This document shows positions 1 through 12,621 of a stretch of DNA of 64,000 nt, piece by piece. Positions within the stretch are counted from its first letter, which is position 1. The number at the start of each line of letters is the position of its first letter. Location: assembly GCA_032622095.1 (NCBI GenBank), contig CP136061.1:88714983-88778982 (forward strand), written 5' to 3'. Under the pieces are notes generated by a model, which did not search any database, was not told the DNA's origin, and saw only the letters and a program-made list of their open reading frames with translations. The translations under genes and the position numbers were made by a program. This DNA is from Siphonodentalium dalli (lineage: Eukaryota > Mollusca > Scaphopoda > Gadilida > Siphonodentaliidae).

Positions 1-233
1 ACCGTTGAACAAGTTGCCACGTCCCTGTCCGTGTTCAATATTCGAAATACACGGGTTGAAATGACAACGAAAACATTCGCCAAGCCCGAGTAACAATTAA
101 TCAAAACTGATTTGCCTGTCGCAATGCTTCGGCGTTTACCGTGACGTTAGCGGACACGATTTTTGCTCACACGAACTAATACCGTTTTCTTTCTGTGTGA
201 ATTTCTATATCAACCTGTTTACACTAGTCTGCG
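1..233. other. Unassigned leading segment
   Basis: No gene or clear repeat boundary is visible. The first bases hold the phrase ACGTCCCTGTC, which also occurs at the end of the poly-C-associated repeats near 62.64 and 63.60 kb, so this may be the tail of another copy of that family. Confidence 0.3.
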
Positions 234-1326
234 TGTAGATCTGTGTACATTTCTATAGCAATGTAAATGCACCCTAACCTGCGTGTGTACATTCGACCTC
301 ATGTCAAGTGCCCTCCCATAAGTTTTACGATAATATTTATTTTTATATACTTTATTGAAATTAATTAACGTATGGGTCAATTCAAGTTTCAACTTTTAAA
401 ACACAGTGGCCAGTGATTAGTTGGTCAGCTGATTATGAAACACCAGTGTTTTGAAAACACATTGGCTTCTTCATAGCATTATGATATAACACCATGCAGA
501 CACCATCGAAAACAAAGAGGTCAGCTAAATTAAGTACAATTAGACAAATAGTGTAGATAAGGTTCGTATTGTGGCTTAGTGTGGTATTGCAAAATTTAGT
601 TTTTTTAATTTAAATTTAAATTTTTTTAAATGATTTTTCACCAATGCAAATGAAATAGTCCTGGTAAATTCAAAAAAGAGACTAAAATTAAATTTTATTT
701 TTTGGAAAGTTATATACATCAATACAACTATAACGGTAAGTAAAACAAGATCAGTAGGAAGACGACCAATCCTGGCCATACTGGCCCTGTACAAAACAAA
801 TTCTCCACTTGTTAAAAGGGTGCCATTTCCTGCTATGCGTTTCAAAAAGCGGCGATGGGTGAAGTCAGCGAAAAGGAAACCGCCGATTTTTTTTATATGA
901 GATATGGACATTTGTACTAAATTAACTCATTCGATGTCAGGTTCGGTCGTACCAAGAAGAGGATTGTTCCCCGCCTGTGCATTGGGTATGTGGCATCACA
1001 ACCACCCGCGCTTACAATGAAATATATATTTATATTGGAGGAGGAGCTCGTGGTGTGTGCGTTACGTAATTAATTATCACCTCCATAGTCCAAATTATAT
1101 TCTCGAAATTGCTGCTCAAATGGCAAATGAGCAGCAACATTTTATTTAACGGAAATTTCATCGAAATTCAACCCGTCGATTGTGAAAATTGGCCCAGAAA
1201 AAGTAAAGACACCACCACACCGCGATTATTCATAAACAATAACTTATATATGGGAGTCGGAATGGTACCGATACACGTGCATTATTTCAAGAAGGGTGCT
1301 AACTTAATACTAAATAAATCGAATAT
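234..1326 (+). repeat. Copy 1 of a 1.1-kb dispersed direct duplication
   Basis: This segment is almost the same as 2463-3788. Both begin TGTAGATCTGTGTACATT and end near ACTAAATAAATCGAATAT. Copy 1 carries about 38 bp near 456-493 that copy 2 lacks, and lacks a 278-bp insertion found in copy 2. Short open frames inside are not conserved as one frame between copies, so I see no gene. Confidence 0.8.
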
Positions 1327-1480
1327 ATGGTACCGAGATGTAAATATTTACAATTGAGCGTAGTTCAGACGATGTTTTCTATGTAGTGTTACGGTCGATT
1401 TGATTCAGATTTTCGGTGATGTTAGTATAATGTTACATTCATCCAGTTGACATAGCACCTGAATGCTAACTTATCAGTTT
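1327..1480 (+). repeat. Interspersed repeat family S, copy 1
   Basis: The block holds AAATATTTACAATTGAGC, then GATTTTCGGTGATGTTAG and a GTTGACATAGCACCTGAATG stretch. Related copies lie at about 6290-6480 and 31240-31470 (both inverted) and 42390-42580 (same orientation). No coding capacity is shared. The family is unclassified. Confidence 0.65.
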
Positions 1481-1889
1481 AACGCCCCCGAAAGTTGTCC
1501 ATAATATGTCTTTAACGGTATCGTCTCGGGGCATCAAAAATATGACATACTAACGAAGTACTTGAGCGCTATGGCATAAATGAACGGTTCGCACTTCAGT
1601 AACCTTCCTCGTTTTGTTATAGACGCGGGTGTTCAGCGCGTGTTAATTGAAATGCGAATATCCATATAACCAAAGTTATTAAAAAACATTTGTTTCCATT
1701 CCTTAGTTTTCAGTGCCTGATCACGTCAATACTATTGATATGTGATAAGATACATTGAAGACAATGACAAACATGTCACGGTCCAATATAACACGAGAAA
1801 GAGTCCGATGAATGTATCCGGTTCAATCGAAACGATGTTTAGTAAAACGATCGACCATACTCAGAAAGAACATTACAGATGTCGATGTA

Positions 1890-2400
1890 TTGGCTGCGGA
1901 CACACGTACCACAGTAGCGATGGCATAGTAGGTGTGACAATTTGTGATGGTGGAATTTTGTGACAATTTGTTCGTCATAATTCTGTGCCATAGCTATCCA
2001 TGCATGTCGCCCGCTGATTTTCCTCACAATGAGTCGACTGGGCCAATTGACCATTGCTTTTCGCAAAGGTTGATATCTACTCATTAAGTTTTGCTAAATT
2101 GTATTCACGATGCTATATATAATTGCACGATATATCGTCCAGAATTGTGTTTGACCGTGGCCTGGTTGTAAATCCTCATTGACTCACATATCATTATTGT
2201 GGTAAGTTTTTTTTATATGATCTCAATGCATGCATGTTTATCTACTTATATTAATTTCATTAGTAAGAACAATCATGGCTGTTGAGATGGGTTATTCATT
2301 AAGTTATCAAGTGGACTTGTGTCTTAACATGTAAAATATAACACTGCGTGTTGAGTAAAGATCAACACTGACAAGACATTCACAGGTAGATACATCCTTG
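1890..2400 (+). repeat. Repeat related to the 13.84-14.8 kb region
   Basis: The phrase GGCTGCGGACACACGTACC and the following 350 bases recur at 13.84-14.24 kb in the same orientation, while bases about 2200-2400 recur inverted at about 14.53-14.80 kb. This points to a mosaic repeat rather than a gene. Confidence 0.65.
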
Positions 2401-2462
2401 AGAGATCGAACGTCGCTGGTAGAGCTTGGTAGACTCATTGTTCGAATGTGCAGAGGGCGACA

Positions 2463-3788
2463 TGTAGATCTGTGTACATTTATGTAGCAATGTAAATGCA
2501 CCCTAACCTGCGTGTGTACATTCGACCTCATGTCAAGTGCCCTCCCATAAGTTTTACGATAATATTTATTTTTATATACTTTATTGAAATTAATTAGCGT
2601 ATGGGTCAATTCAAGTTTCAACTTTTAAAACACAGTGGCCAGTGATTAGTTGGTCAGCTGATTATGAAACACCAGTGTTTTGCAGACACCATCGAAAACA
2701 AAGAGGTCAGCTAAATTAAGTACAATTAGACAAATAGTGTAGATAAGGTTAGTTTTGGGGCTTAGTGTGGTATTGCAAAATTTAGTTTTTTTAATTTAAA
2801 TTAAAAAAATTTTAAATGATTTTTCACCAATGCAAATGAAATAGTCCTGGTAAATTCAATAAAGAGACTAAAATTAAATTTTATTTTTTGGAAAGTTATA
2901 CACATCAATACAACTATAATGGTAAGTAAAACAAGATCAGTAGGAATACGACCAATCCTGGCCATACTGGCCCTGTACAAAACAAATTCTCCACTTGTTA
3001 TCTCTGTTGTGCAATCGTCCGTATCCCCCGATTAGAAACTGTACTCTGTAACCGATGTCCCATATCCGTAAACTGTGTGAAATTGTCTCTCCGATATACA
3101 ATGCATCAAGTATGTATGGGCGTAGGACGTGGAGTCTATGTTTTGTACAAATCATGCAATGCATGTAGCCCTGTTCAGTTATCACTGTTATTATATATTC
3201 CTCAGGCACCCGGAAATTAATAACGGACGGACAAAAATGAGACAATGGGCTAATCAAGCCATTGTCTAGAGATTATCAAAAGGGTGCCATTTCCTGCTAT
3301 GCGTTTCAAAAAGCGGCGATGGGTGAAGTCAGTGAAAAGGAAACCGTCGATTTTTTTTATATGAGATATGGACATTTGCACTAAATTAACTCATTCGATG
3401 TCAGGTTCGGTCGTACCAAGAAGGGATTGTTCCCCGCCTGTCCATTGGGTATGTGGCATCAAAACCACCCTCGCGTACAATGAAATATATATTTATATTG
3501 GAAGAGGAGCTCGTGGTGTGTGCGTTACGTAATTAATTATCACCTCCATAGTCCAAATTATATTCTCGAAATTGCTGCTAAAATTGGCAAATGAGCAGCA
3601 ACATTTTATTTAACGGAAATTTCATCGAAATTCAACCCGTCGATTGTGAAAATTGGCCCAGAAAAAGTAAAGATACCACCACACCGCGATTATTCATAAA
3701 AATAACTTATATATGGGAGTCGCAATGGTACCGATACACGTGCATTATTTCAAGAAGATTGCTAACTTAATACTAAATAAATCGAATA
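2463..3788 (+). repeat. Copy 2 of the 1.1-kb duplication
   Basis: Matches 234-1326 along its length with scattered substitutions. It is interrupted by a 278-bp insertion at 3000-3277. The two copies lie in direct orientation about 1.1 kb apart. Confidence 0.8.
3000..3277. mobile_element. 278-bp insertion defined by an empty site
   Basis: Copy 1 of the duplication reads straight through (CTTGTTAAAAGGG) where copy 2 is opened by 278 bp, so the boundaries come from an empty site. The ends are weakly inverted (GTTATCTCTG at the left, AGAGATTATC at the right), and an inner stem AGACAATGG/CCATTGTCT lies next to the right end. A short DNA transposon is likely; the superfamily is not clear. Confidence 0.6.
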
Positions 3789-3899
3789 TTTTGACAGGAA
3801 CATATGACTATATATATTTATTGAATCTTGTAGATTTACATCTTCCTGTTGTTAGATCGAAAATATCTTGACGGGACATTTAGGGTATTTACTGTTATT

Positions 3900-4600
3900 G
3901 ATGACCATAACATGGGTGTGTCTTTTTACCGGATTCCGGATCCCGGGTATGAATTTCATGCTTGTTTTATCACACATTTAACCCATTAAAAGCCGTTTGA
4001 CACGCGGAAACTGGTTAGGAGGTGAGATTAAACCAAAATAGGGCTGTCGTGCTCATTCAACCCGATTAATCGTATTTAAAGGTGCATATCGTGCCCGGAT
4101 CAGCATACTTCTTATATTTTCATATAGACACGGTGGTTGGATTGATTTTACGTGACCATGATGGCATTTAAGGGAACACACCATATCCGGATCCGAATTA
4201 ATTATCTCGTAATTATTGATCATATTTAAAGGTAGATATCATGTCCGGATCCGGTTTTTTTTTCTCTCTCTTTTTTTTCTATATAAATTATCGTCATTTT
4301 GATATATTAAATGTCACGTGGAACAAAGTTATAAGTTGATTTTGAGACGTTATACTAGGCTGTTGGATTGATTTCACGGAATAATTATCGCATTTAAAGG
4401 TACACACCATGTGCGGAACCGACTTAATTTCCACGTATTTACTGATAATATTTAAAGGTACAGATTATGCCCGGGTCAGGATTTTTCTTCAAATAAAGTA
4501 ATGCTTATTTAATACAAAAAATGTAAACTGAGTCGCGTGGAACTAGGTTATAGATGTTGATGTTTAGATCAGATCATTCCCGGATTCGGATACGAATAGT
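3900..4600 (+). repeat. Degenerate repeat with ATTTAAAGGTA and CCGGATCCGG motifs
   Basis: The motif ATTTAAAGGT followed by a CATGTCCGGATCCGG-like phrase recurs about five times between 4075 and 4470, with AATTATC stretches between. No gene is seen. Confidence 0.55.
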
Positions 4601-6289
4601 CCGTTGGGGTACTGTTGGAACCGGAATTAAATTCTCTACAGGATGATCGCAACACCGAAGCGATATATCGAACAATAAGACCGTAAACCACAGTTATTTA
4701 TTGTCCGAAGTACGCGAAAGCGAGGTGTGTTAAGAACTGACATGTTCCATCAGCTTTCGTGCACATTGGGGACCGGAACCATAGTGGTCAATAACGCATG
4801 TGGACATAATTTTTTAGTACCATCTTGTTCTATTTCAATATTGACAATGTCTGAATCATTCTTTGTATATAAGTCTTCTTGCCACATGGAACAATATGGA
4901 TGTAAAATATGTTCGAAGCCGACACCATATCATATTTAAACCGTATAGACAGTATCTGCTTGCAATAATTAACCCTCATACAACTTTTTTTGCGATGAAC
5001 TAATTCGATATCCGGGTAGCTGTAGTGCTCAATAGAACTTCTCTTAGTTCTCTACCACATGCCAGGAGTTTTTTTTGTTGTGTGGTAAGATAGAACCACA
5101 ACATACCGAAAACAATAGTTGTCTGCAAAACGATCCCGAATCATCATTTCGATTACCTTTATTCCCTTTCAAACTATAGTTCTTTCACGGTAAAACGAAT
5201 CCGATAGATGTTAAAAGACAATGGTATTTCACTAATCGACACTAATCATTACTTGAAGGTTACTTGAAGAACGTGTTAATTGCTGGTTGATATATCGGGT
5301 CATTTAATTGACGGGGAAATTGTCGTCTTTTTGAGTGGCATTTATCGATCCATCCATCTATTGATGAACTACAAAAATATAGGCTATCACCGACGTCATA
5401 TGCGACAACAAGACAATGGCTGAACTCCGAGCGTGAAATTTTGTCCTTTTGTCTCGATCAGTGCATGCATTAAATATTTATCGATATGGGTTTTTAATGG
5501 CGTGGTGCCACTTCAGTCTGAAATGAAACGCATCAAACGGTACGTTATCTTTAACACCTTCTATAGATTCAGTTTGCATAGTAGCCAATACACATGGCTG
5601 AAACACTAAGAACACACAACGAATGAACTTAATATAGATCTAGATTGGTTGTACCGACCTCACCTCTTTGTTGCTTCATGGAATGCTAGAACGTTCAGCA
5701 ACCTGTTATAGTGTTGTGGTATATACGATTGACACTTAAATATAAGTATTGTCATCGCGATGGGTGTTGCTCTTTTAAAATGTGGCATCGGTTAAGACCG
5801 CCATAAACAGAACGAATATAAATTTATAGACATATTGTGTAAAATCATAAATAGCATGTTATTGTCAAGACCGTACGGTTTGTTAATAAACAAAAATCCA
5901 TATTATGATACAGTAGAGTGAGTAAAGTGTGCTATACGCAAAGCACTCAACACAGAGGAGTCCCCGATAAATTTACTTTAACAAGACTTCTGCGTTGAAT
6001 TAAATTCTCGGTTCACACAAAGTGTTTTGTGGGTAATATCACTTTCATATTATCATTATACTATACTTTTAGTATATTCTTGATAAAATTCATAATTAGG
6101 TAACTTTTATTTTATTTTCAATATTGTGACCTTTGACGAAACTGCAGAACATTTAAGTCATTTTAAGAGTTATTGTTCATTTAGCATGGTTAAGAATGTT
6201 CTAGATCACTGTTAAAGCAATGATAACCGATCTAAAACTACAAATATGATATCTTGTTAGCGGTGGCACAGGCTAACTTATATTATGGA
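4601..6289. other. Gene-free AT-rich stretch
   Basis: Only short open frames without recognisable domains or exon-like borders. I see no repeat structure beyond simple AT-rich sequence. Confidence 0.4.
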
Positions 6290-6480
6290 CTTGTTCTGTT
6301 GCGTATAACCTGATAAGTCAGTATTCAGGTGCTATGCCAACTGGGGAAATGTAGCATCGCCGAAAATCTCAAACAAATCAAAAGTACCGTCTAAACTAAG
6401 CTCAATTGTAATTATTTACTTCTCAATTCGGGACGCAACTGTCTACGGTAAACTAACGAAACCGGTTTCACATTCGAGAA
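6290..6480 (-). repeat. Interspersed repeat family S, copy 2 (inverted)
   Basis: Reads ATTCAGGTGCTATGCCAACT, then CATCGCCGAAAATCTCAAAC and GCTCAATTGTAATTATTTAC. This is the reverse complement of the block at 1327-1480 and resembles 31240-31470. Confidence 0.65.
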
Positions 6481-6511
6481 TATCTGCATTTAATCTACTT
6501 TATATTTTAGG

Positions 6512-6975
6512 ACTTCTGTTTGTTTGTTTGTTGTTTGTCTGTTAGCTATGGCCGGGAAAACTGCCGGGCGGATTTAGCCCAAACTTGCTATCTGAGGGTA
6601 AAAACCGCGGGAATGGTCATCGGACCGCTTCTGAGAACGTCAGAGCACTCATTCTCCAACCCCCCGCCACCGCAATGGGAATTCATGGGTTAATTGCGTG
6701 ATAGTTAAAGAGCGTTCGTATCCGCAGTGTCGTTGATAAAGAGCGTGTATGTGTCCAGACATGAGCGTGCTGTGCCTGTGTACAGACATGAGCGTGTTGT
6801 GTGATTCTTAAGTCTGTGTTCGTACTTAGGGGTTCCTGGGAATTTGGGGAGATTTTCATCGGGTCAGTTTTTCCGCCCGAGGTGACCTTCACCTTGAAAC
6901 GGGTACCCACAACTGATCTAATATATAGTTTGGGACTTCTGTTTGTTTGTCTGTCTGTTAGCTATGGCCGGGAAA
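6512..6975. repeat. Element bounded by direct CTGTTTGTTTG...GGCCGGGAAA repeats
   Basis: The phrase GGGACTTCTGTTTGTTTG...TTAGCTATGGCCGGGAAA occurs at about 6510-6560 and again at about 6930-6977. A duplicated GAGCGTGTNNTGTG stretch lies between (6740-6800). It may be a tandem SINE-like unit; no polymerase III promoter was identified. Confidence 0.4.
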
Positions 6976-7254
6976 CACAAGAAAATATTAATGCCAACTA
7001 AAATAAAATGCGACAACAAAACATGACACGGATATAAAGGCCATTGACACGGATTAACAAATATGCATATATATATATATAATTCAATATATGAAATTGT
7101 TTTTTATTATAAAAGATTTTATCTGACAATTCTTTATTCATTGACGAAATCAATCCGGGCCAAATATACCCGAAAAAATCCTACCGCAAGTAATACTGCG
7201 GCAACTCTTTGATGTCGCGGATTATTCACACCTCCCGCACTGTCCCTGACTGGG

Positions 7255-7560
7255 ATGCAGACCACGCCGTAAACACGACTGACCACGCTATTAACACGGC
7301 ATGAACATGACTTCAACACGGATGACCACGGCGTGCACTCAGATGACCACGGCATGTACACGCCGTGTTCAGACCGTTTTTGAACACGCTGGCCATTTTG
7401 CCGAAATTGATCACGCTAAGAACACGACTTCAACACGGATGACCACGGCGTGAACTCGGATGACCACGGCATGTACACGCCGTGTTTGAACACGCTGGTC
7501 ATTTTTCTGAAGTTGACCACGCTAAGACCACGCGCGATTTTACCGTGTTTTTTCCGTGTT
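7255..7560. repeat. Tandem array of ACACG/CCACGG motifs
   Basis: A unit of roughly 107-117 bp beginning GACTTCAACACGGATGACC occurs twice (about 7310-7425 and 7427-7530), flanked by degenerate AACACG and ACCACG words spaced about 9-12 bp apart. Self-complementary words (CCACGGCGTG, ACACGCCGTGT) recur. The frames stay open on both strands because of the repetition, so the open frames here are not taken as genes. Confidence 0.6.
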
Positions 7561-8261
7561 AAAATGTTGGCCACGCGTGGTTTTGAAAAAACCACGGGCT
7601 TTGTACTGTATGCCCCCACCCATGCACCCGTCGAGGAAATATGCAGTGGTCAGTCCGGTAGCTTCCGGGATAATATACCCCCAACGTTGGGGATCATATC
7701 CCTTGCGTTGTGGAAATCCTGGGGCCATCACTGGTATAAAAATCAAGAGAAGACTGACAATGATTTAAACAGAAAGTCCAACATTTGGGTTATCGCGCGA
7801 ACAATTATTTTAAGCGGCCTGGCGACTTCGTTCAGACAACGACTCTCTGCAAGTTCAGAGCTTGGTTCACTGTGGTCAAACATAGCCACAATGATTGGGT
7901 TGTCAGCGGAAACATATTACATGGTCTGTATGATCATGAATGTGTAAATTACAAAAGATAACATAAATAAAACAGTATTTCATAACTAAAACATTTGAAT
8001 TGTAGCTGCAATTGGCGATTTTTGTTGATAAAAATTAATGATTGATTGATTGTTTATTTGCAAAGCCAACAATTAAGCTGGAACAACGCCAAACACATAT
8101 GCATATATACTAACAATTTATACAAGCAATTTATACATTATCAATTATCATATAATATTTCAATAACAAATTCACCACAATATTATAACTGGATACAACA
8201 CGTACAATCCATTAACAAATACCTTGCATAATTATGCAATTTCCTATTTAGAGATGTGTCT

Positions 8262-9402
8262 CATTATATAGATACGCAGATGAAGCCAAACGTTGTTTAG
8301 AAACATGTTTCTATGATGTCAAAAACTGGATGCTCGAAAACTAATTGAAGCTGAAAGATGGTAAATCCGAATTTCTGGTCATAGCCTCCAAATATCACCT
8401 TAATGCACTTTCGGCAGAAGTGAATGGTTGTGTTGATTCCAGCTTCGACATACAACTTGGTGATAGCATCATTTCTTCATCAAAGCGAATTCTAAACCTA
8501 GGTGCATATGTTGATTCAAATATGACAATGGACACAATGGTGTCTAACATTCTAAAAATCTGTTATTTCCACTTGCGATGTTTAAGAAGAATCAGCTCAC
8601 TTCTTTCCTATCCTTAACTTAGACTTATACCATATTACCATTACCATTACTGATGATCTATCTCTTCCCATCAACATTTTTAGCAGCATTTCGAACATGA
8701 TACGTTATTATTATTTCCTTTAAAATAGACTCAAAAGACCCTCTTATATCTCACTTATATATCTATTTAATATATCTACCATATATAATAACACGTTAAT
8801 GAAAAGAAGTGGACAGAAGTGCCAGTGAAAAGAAATATGTTGGACGCTTTTGCGACACGACGTTTATTCTACATGTACATATCTGTATATATACAGAAAC
8901 ATATGGAAGAGATACACTATCATTATCTATATACATTAATTTGTTCTTCATGTCTATACACAATTACACAATGCCATTACCTGACGTATATATACCCACC
9001 CCACCTCGCGAGAGTAATAATCGGCTACATGGAACGACAGTAAAATCTTGATTAAGGATAGTATATCATACGACATAATATTATATAAATCAGACATCCG
9101 CTCTCTCGCTGGTTGGGGTGGATAACACTGATTCCCGGAAACGACTCACATAAGCACACACGCTTGATGTCGAATCCGGTCCATTATGTTATATTCTGAT
9201 GTATTGTAATTTTTGTTGTATTCGTGGAATAAATACTGTTTAAACCAAGAAGAATCAGATCACATCTTACAAAAGAATCAATGAAACATGCTGTGCTTTC
9301 GCTGATTGTATCACATATTGACAGTCTTAACTCCCTACTGACTACCATAACTCAGGAGAATGTGGATAAGATCGACATTTTGATAAACAATGTGTTCGCT
9401 TA
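8262..9402 (+). mobile_element. LINE reverse-transcriptase fragment, split by an insertion
   Basis: The first part (8262-8600) translates to RYADEA, a variant of the reverse-transcriptase YADD box, followed past a stop by LKLKDGKSEFLVIASK, a GDSIISSSKRILNLGAYVDS stretch and a leucine-rich segment. This is the order seen behind the active site of CR1/Jockey-type LINEs. The second part (9247-9402) continues the same domain with HLTKESMKHAVLSLIVSH and SLNSLLTTI, ending at a stop. In-frame stops and the 646-bp insertion show it is dead. No 5' end, endonuclease or tail is present. Confidence 0.8.
8601..9246 (+). mobile_element. 646-bp insertion inside the LINE, flanked by 17-bp direct repeats
   Basis: AAGAAGAATCAG(C/A)TCAC stands at 8584-8600 and again at 9247-9263 (16 of 17 identical), with LINE coding sequence continuing on both sides. 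This is a target-site duplication. The insert has TATATAAAT at about 9083 and GGAATAAATACTG just before its right end, but no clear coding region. It may be a 3' fragment of another retroelement; the class is open. Confidence 0.6.
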
Positions 9403-9744
9403 ATGAATAATAAATGTAAATATGATCATATAACCCAATTTCACGCTATGGAACAAACTGCCAATGAACATCAGGCGCTGTCACTCTGTTCAAAGTTTCT
9501 AATAGTTGCTGAAAACATATCTGTTTCGTCAATGTTTTCAGTTGCCAAATTGACATTATTCGCACTTATTTTCGATTCACTAATTTTTCATATATTCTCG
9601 ATTCGTGATTTGTTACTTTTTAGCTGTGTACGTAGCTGTTTTTAGGTAGTATTTTAATTCTCCGTGGCCTCTTTTAAACTCACATATATTTTAATATCCA
9701 TATTGTGTTATCTCTTTGTTTTAAACTGTACATGTATTTCTATT

Positions 9745-10150
9745 GCAAAGCGTATTGAAACTAATTTACTGTCTAATGCGTTTTTAAATGTAAATATAAT
9801 AATAAAATAATAATATAATTATACGTTTCATCTATGTCTAATAGTATCTTAAGTAATATGTTGCAATGCCAATATAATAAATATACTCCGTCTTTTCAAA
9901 ATGTTAATGTTTTCAAGAGAAAGTAGTCCTTGTAATTTATTGCACTTCGGATTATCCCAATATTTTGCAAAATATAATTTGCGTAAATCTTTCAGCTCTT
10001 GGCATATGATAATAAAATGGTACTCATCACATGTGCTATTGCTGCACAAAACACAGTTTAAATCACAATTATCTTTTTTTCTTTTGTCCATCTATTTTTT
10101 TCAACTGGCAATTTATGGTTGGATGTTCGTATTTTCAGTAAGAAGTTAGA
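9745..10150 (-). mobile_element. LINE 3'-end fragment (C-terminal zinc-knuckle region)
   Basis: Reading the minus strand gives IRTSNHKLPVEKNRW, then CVLCSNSTCDEYHFIIICQE and KDLRKLYF..YW..P, the usual C-terminal CxxC...DExHFxxxC block of LINE proteins. There is a frame break before the zinc block, and nothing of the reverse-transcriptase core remains. It is oriented opposite to the LINE at 8.3 kb. Confidence 0.75.
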
Positions 10151-10738
10151 TAAATGGGCTGGCAAATATACCAGATATCGGTTCATTTTAATCGAGTCCT
10201 TTGTGTTGCTGTGGAGAGTATCTTAGCGCTGTTTTGCTTAGCGATGACTGACTGACTACGTAAAGAATCCCTTCCAAAAGCTAATCCATTTGATCTTGTC
10301 TTGCAATAAAATATCGCATTAATGTGCATACCTCAATAAATGAGGTATGTTCTTTTGTAGTTCTGACCCATCTTTGCTAGTTCTCACCCATCGTGGCTCT
10401 TTAGCTTTAATTGACACTGTAATTATTTCAACATGCGTATACTCGTCATTGAAGTCTTATCAGTAATAAAGATAATAACAAGGTCCATCTATGATTCCAT
10501 GTCCTGCTATAAGTGATAATGGTTTTATAAACGTTTTTTTTTTTTTTTCAGATTTATTCACAGCGGAAGCCTCGTATCCCTTCGGCGTCACGTGACCGAG
10601 TTGGTGTAAACAATATTTATTTTTTTAAATCAAACATATAACACAGACACAATATACATGTAGATAGATAGAGATTGATGAAGAGGATTGGACAACAAGC
10701 CAAATGCTTTTTAAAGTCCTCTCCTCGTGGAATAAATG

Positions 10739-10772
10739 TTACCTCAAGTGACAGAAATATCACTTGAGGTAA
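10739..10772. other. Perfect 13-bp stem hairpin
   Basis: TTACCTCAAGTGA, an 8-base loop, then TCACTTGAGGTAA: arms identical over 13 bp. No U-run follows, so it is not a classical terminator. It may be a small palindromic element. Confidence 0.6.
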
Positions 10773-12480
10773 AGCAGACGGGATATATAGTTTTGTTTTA
10801 TTTGAATATTATTACATGTTTAGGATTGAGATACGGGTAAACACTGTAATACGAAAGTTAAGGGTGAGAGAGAGAGAGGGGGGATGAAAGAGAGAGTGAG
10901 TGAGAGAGATGGAGATATGTTTAACACAACATACATGTACATTCGATACAAAATAACACAATCAATACGAAAATATTTTGACTCATCGACAGTTTTTAAA
11001 TAACCAACCTCCCTTCGAGAACAAGTTACAGACAAGAGCACTCGTTTAGGTTTATGACTAAATTCAATACTGAGATACAATCTCTATATATATATACCAG
11101 AGCGCACCAGTCATACTTCTTTTCTGACTCTGTAACCGGCTGTATTTAGCATGGGGTTTTCCAGAAATCATGGCGAAACCCGATCGCTCCAAATTCAAAT
11201 TTTCTATGTGCTTTGAGAAAGAACAATTCCAACACTAAAACATAATGACAGAATGGAAAATCAGAGCGGTATAGTTTTGTGACGATTTTCGCAAGCTACT
11301 CGTCAAAATTGAAGCAAATTAGAACTCTTGTGGTTCAGTTGTGACAATATCGTATACGTGCTTTTATAATTTTGTGTTGATAAAATAATCGGAGAACCTA
11401 ATCACACCGTTTCAAAATATAGTTCTTCGGTTTTAGTCAGCATTTTTCAAACATACGGTTCAAAATTTACACAAATGTTGTTCAATGTTTTGTGTGCTTA
11501 ACAAGGGCAGCATGTTGCTCTGTTCGCTTAATATGGGATCAATAATGTAATATGTGATATTCATGACAAAGTTTTATCCAACGTATAAACATCGTTCTTT
11601 GTTAAATTTCGGCTTCGGAAATTGCCAAGAAACTCACTGTTGGTTTATCATTCAAATCTGGCTCCATTTTTATGTAATGACAGTCATTGTTACAAGACCC
11701 TTACGTACACCCAGTCATTGTACAACTCACGGAAAAAGCTAAATTAATATTGTGTTAGGCTTTTTAAAATGCTCGAAAATGCAACATGGACCAGCCTCTT
11801 TGGTTACATATTATCGGGTCTTGAACTTCGTTTACCGTAACGCGATTGGTCAGTTAAGGTCGGTGCACATGACTAGAGCCCGATTGCTGAGCTATCCGTC
11901 TCTGAGACCGATTGCACGGCCGCCGTTTTACCACGCACACTGGCGAGCATACTCCATACAGCGCCCTCTACGCTATCGCTGCGATGTATCACTGCCACAA
12001 TGAGTGTACTTTGCAGACGATAAATCTATTTTTACATATCGTCGCGGAACTATTTAGTCACCTATTATCTTGTTTTGACCCCCAAATTTTTTTTGAAGTT
12101 TGCAATAATGGTAATTCTTTCGATATTGATAAGAACAATATGAACTGAGCCAGACATAGACAATTTTAATCCTAAACCATAAGAACTTATCGCCATCAAC
12201 GGCAAGCACGTGACTTACTATCGACATTGAATTTGTTCGCTCACGTGGTCCCTGCTTGTTGATTTGTATAAAAATTGCACCGCTGTCGTAATTTAATTGG
12301 TCAAACTCGCACTCAACCATAAGGTCCAACATGTATACAAAGTTTTCGATAATTTGTGTGCTCTGTTCGCTTAGTATTTATTTTAATATCGCGGAAGTCC
12401 ACCAAATGTGGATGAAATGTCGCCGGTAGCAGCGGTCTTACCGAGTCACCAAGGGAGGTAAACCCTCATTGAGTCTGACT
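10773..12480. other. Gene-free stretch
   Basis: Contains a GAGAGAGAG-rich simple repeat near 10868-10912, otherwise ordinary AT-rich sequence. Short open frames show no domain. An exon of the candidate minus-strand gene(s) whose first exons lie at 12.7 and 13.2 kb could be hidden here, but I could not find one. Confidence 0.35.
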
Positions 12481-12621
12481 GGGATCTTCGCTTATATTTA
12501 GCTTACACCTATTTCAATCACTCGCAATCAATATTTGGAATAAGGGATTCGGTTGTCATGCATGAACAAAATATCACCGGAAGTGATCTTCTTCGCTACA
12601 CCAATGTAATATACTACATAC

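Noticed and set aside
1109-1357. 82-codon open frame in the first 1.1-kb repeat
   Set aside because: The corresponding frame in the second copy is interrupted, and the frame runs across a repeat border.
11870-12000. Possible tRNA or structured RNA in a GC-richer patch
   Set aside because: No A-box/B-box pair and no cloverleaf could be drawn by eye.
12054-12332. 92-codon minus-strand open frame starting LDLMVECEFDQLNYDSG
   Set aside because: No domain, no splice-consistent ends, and its composition resembles neighbouring non-coding DNA.
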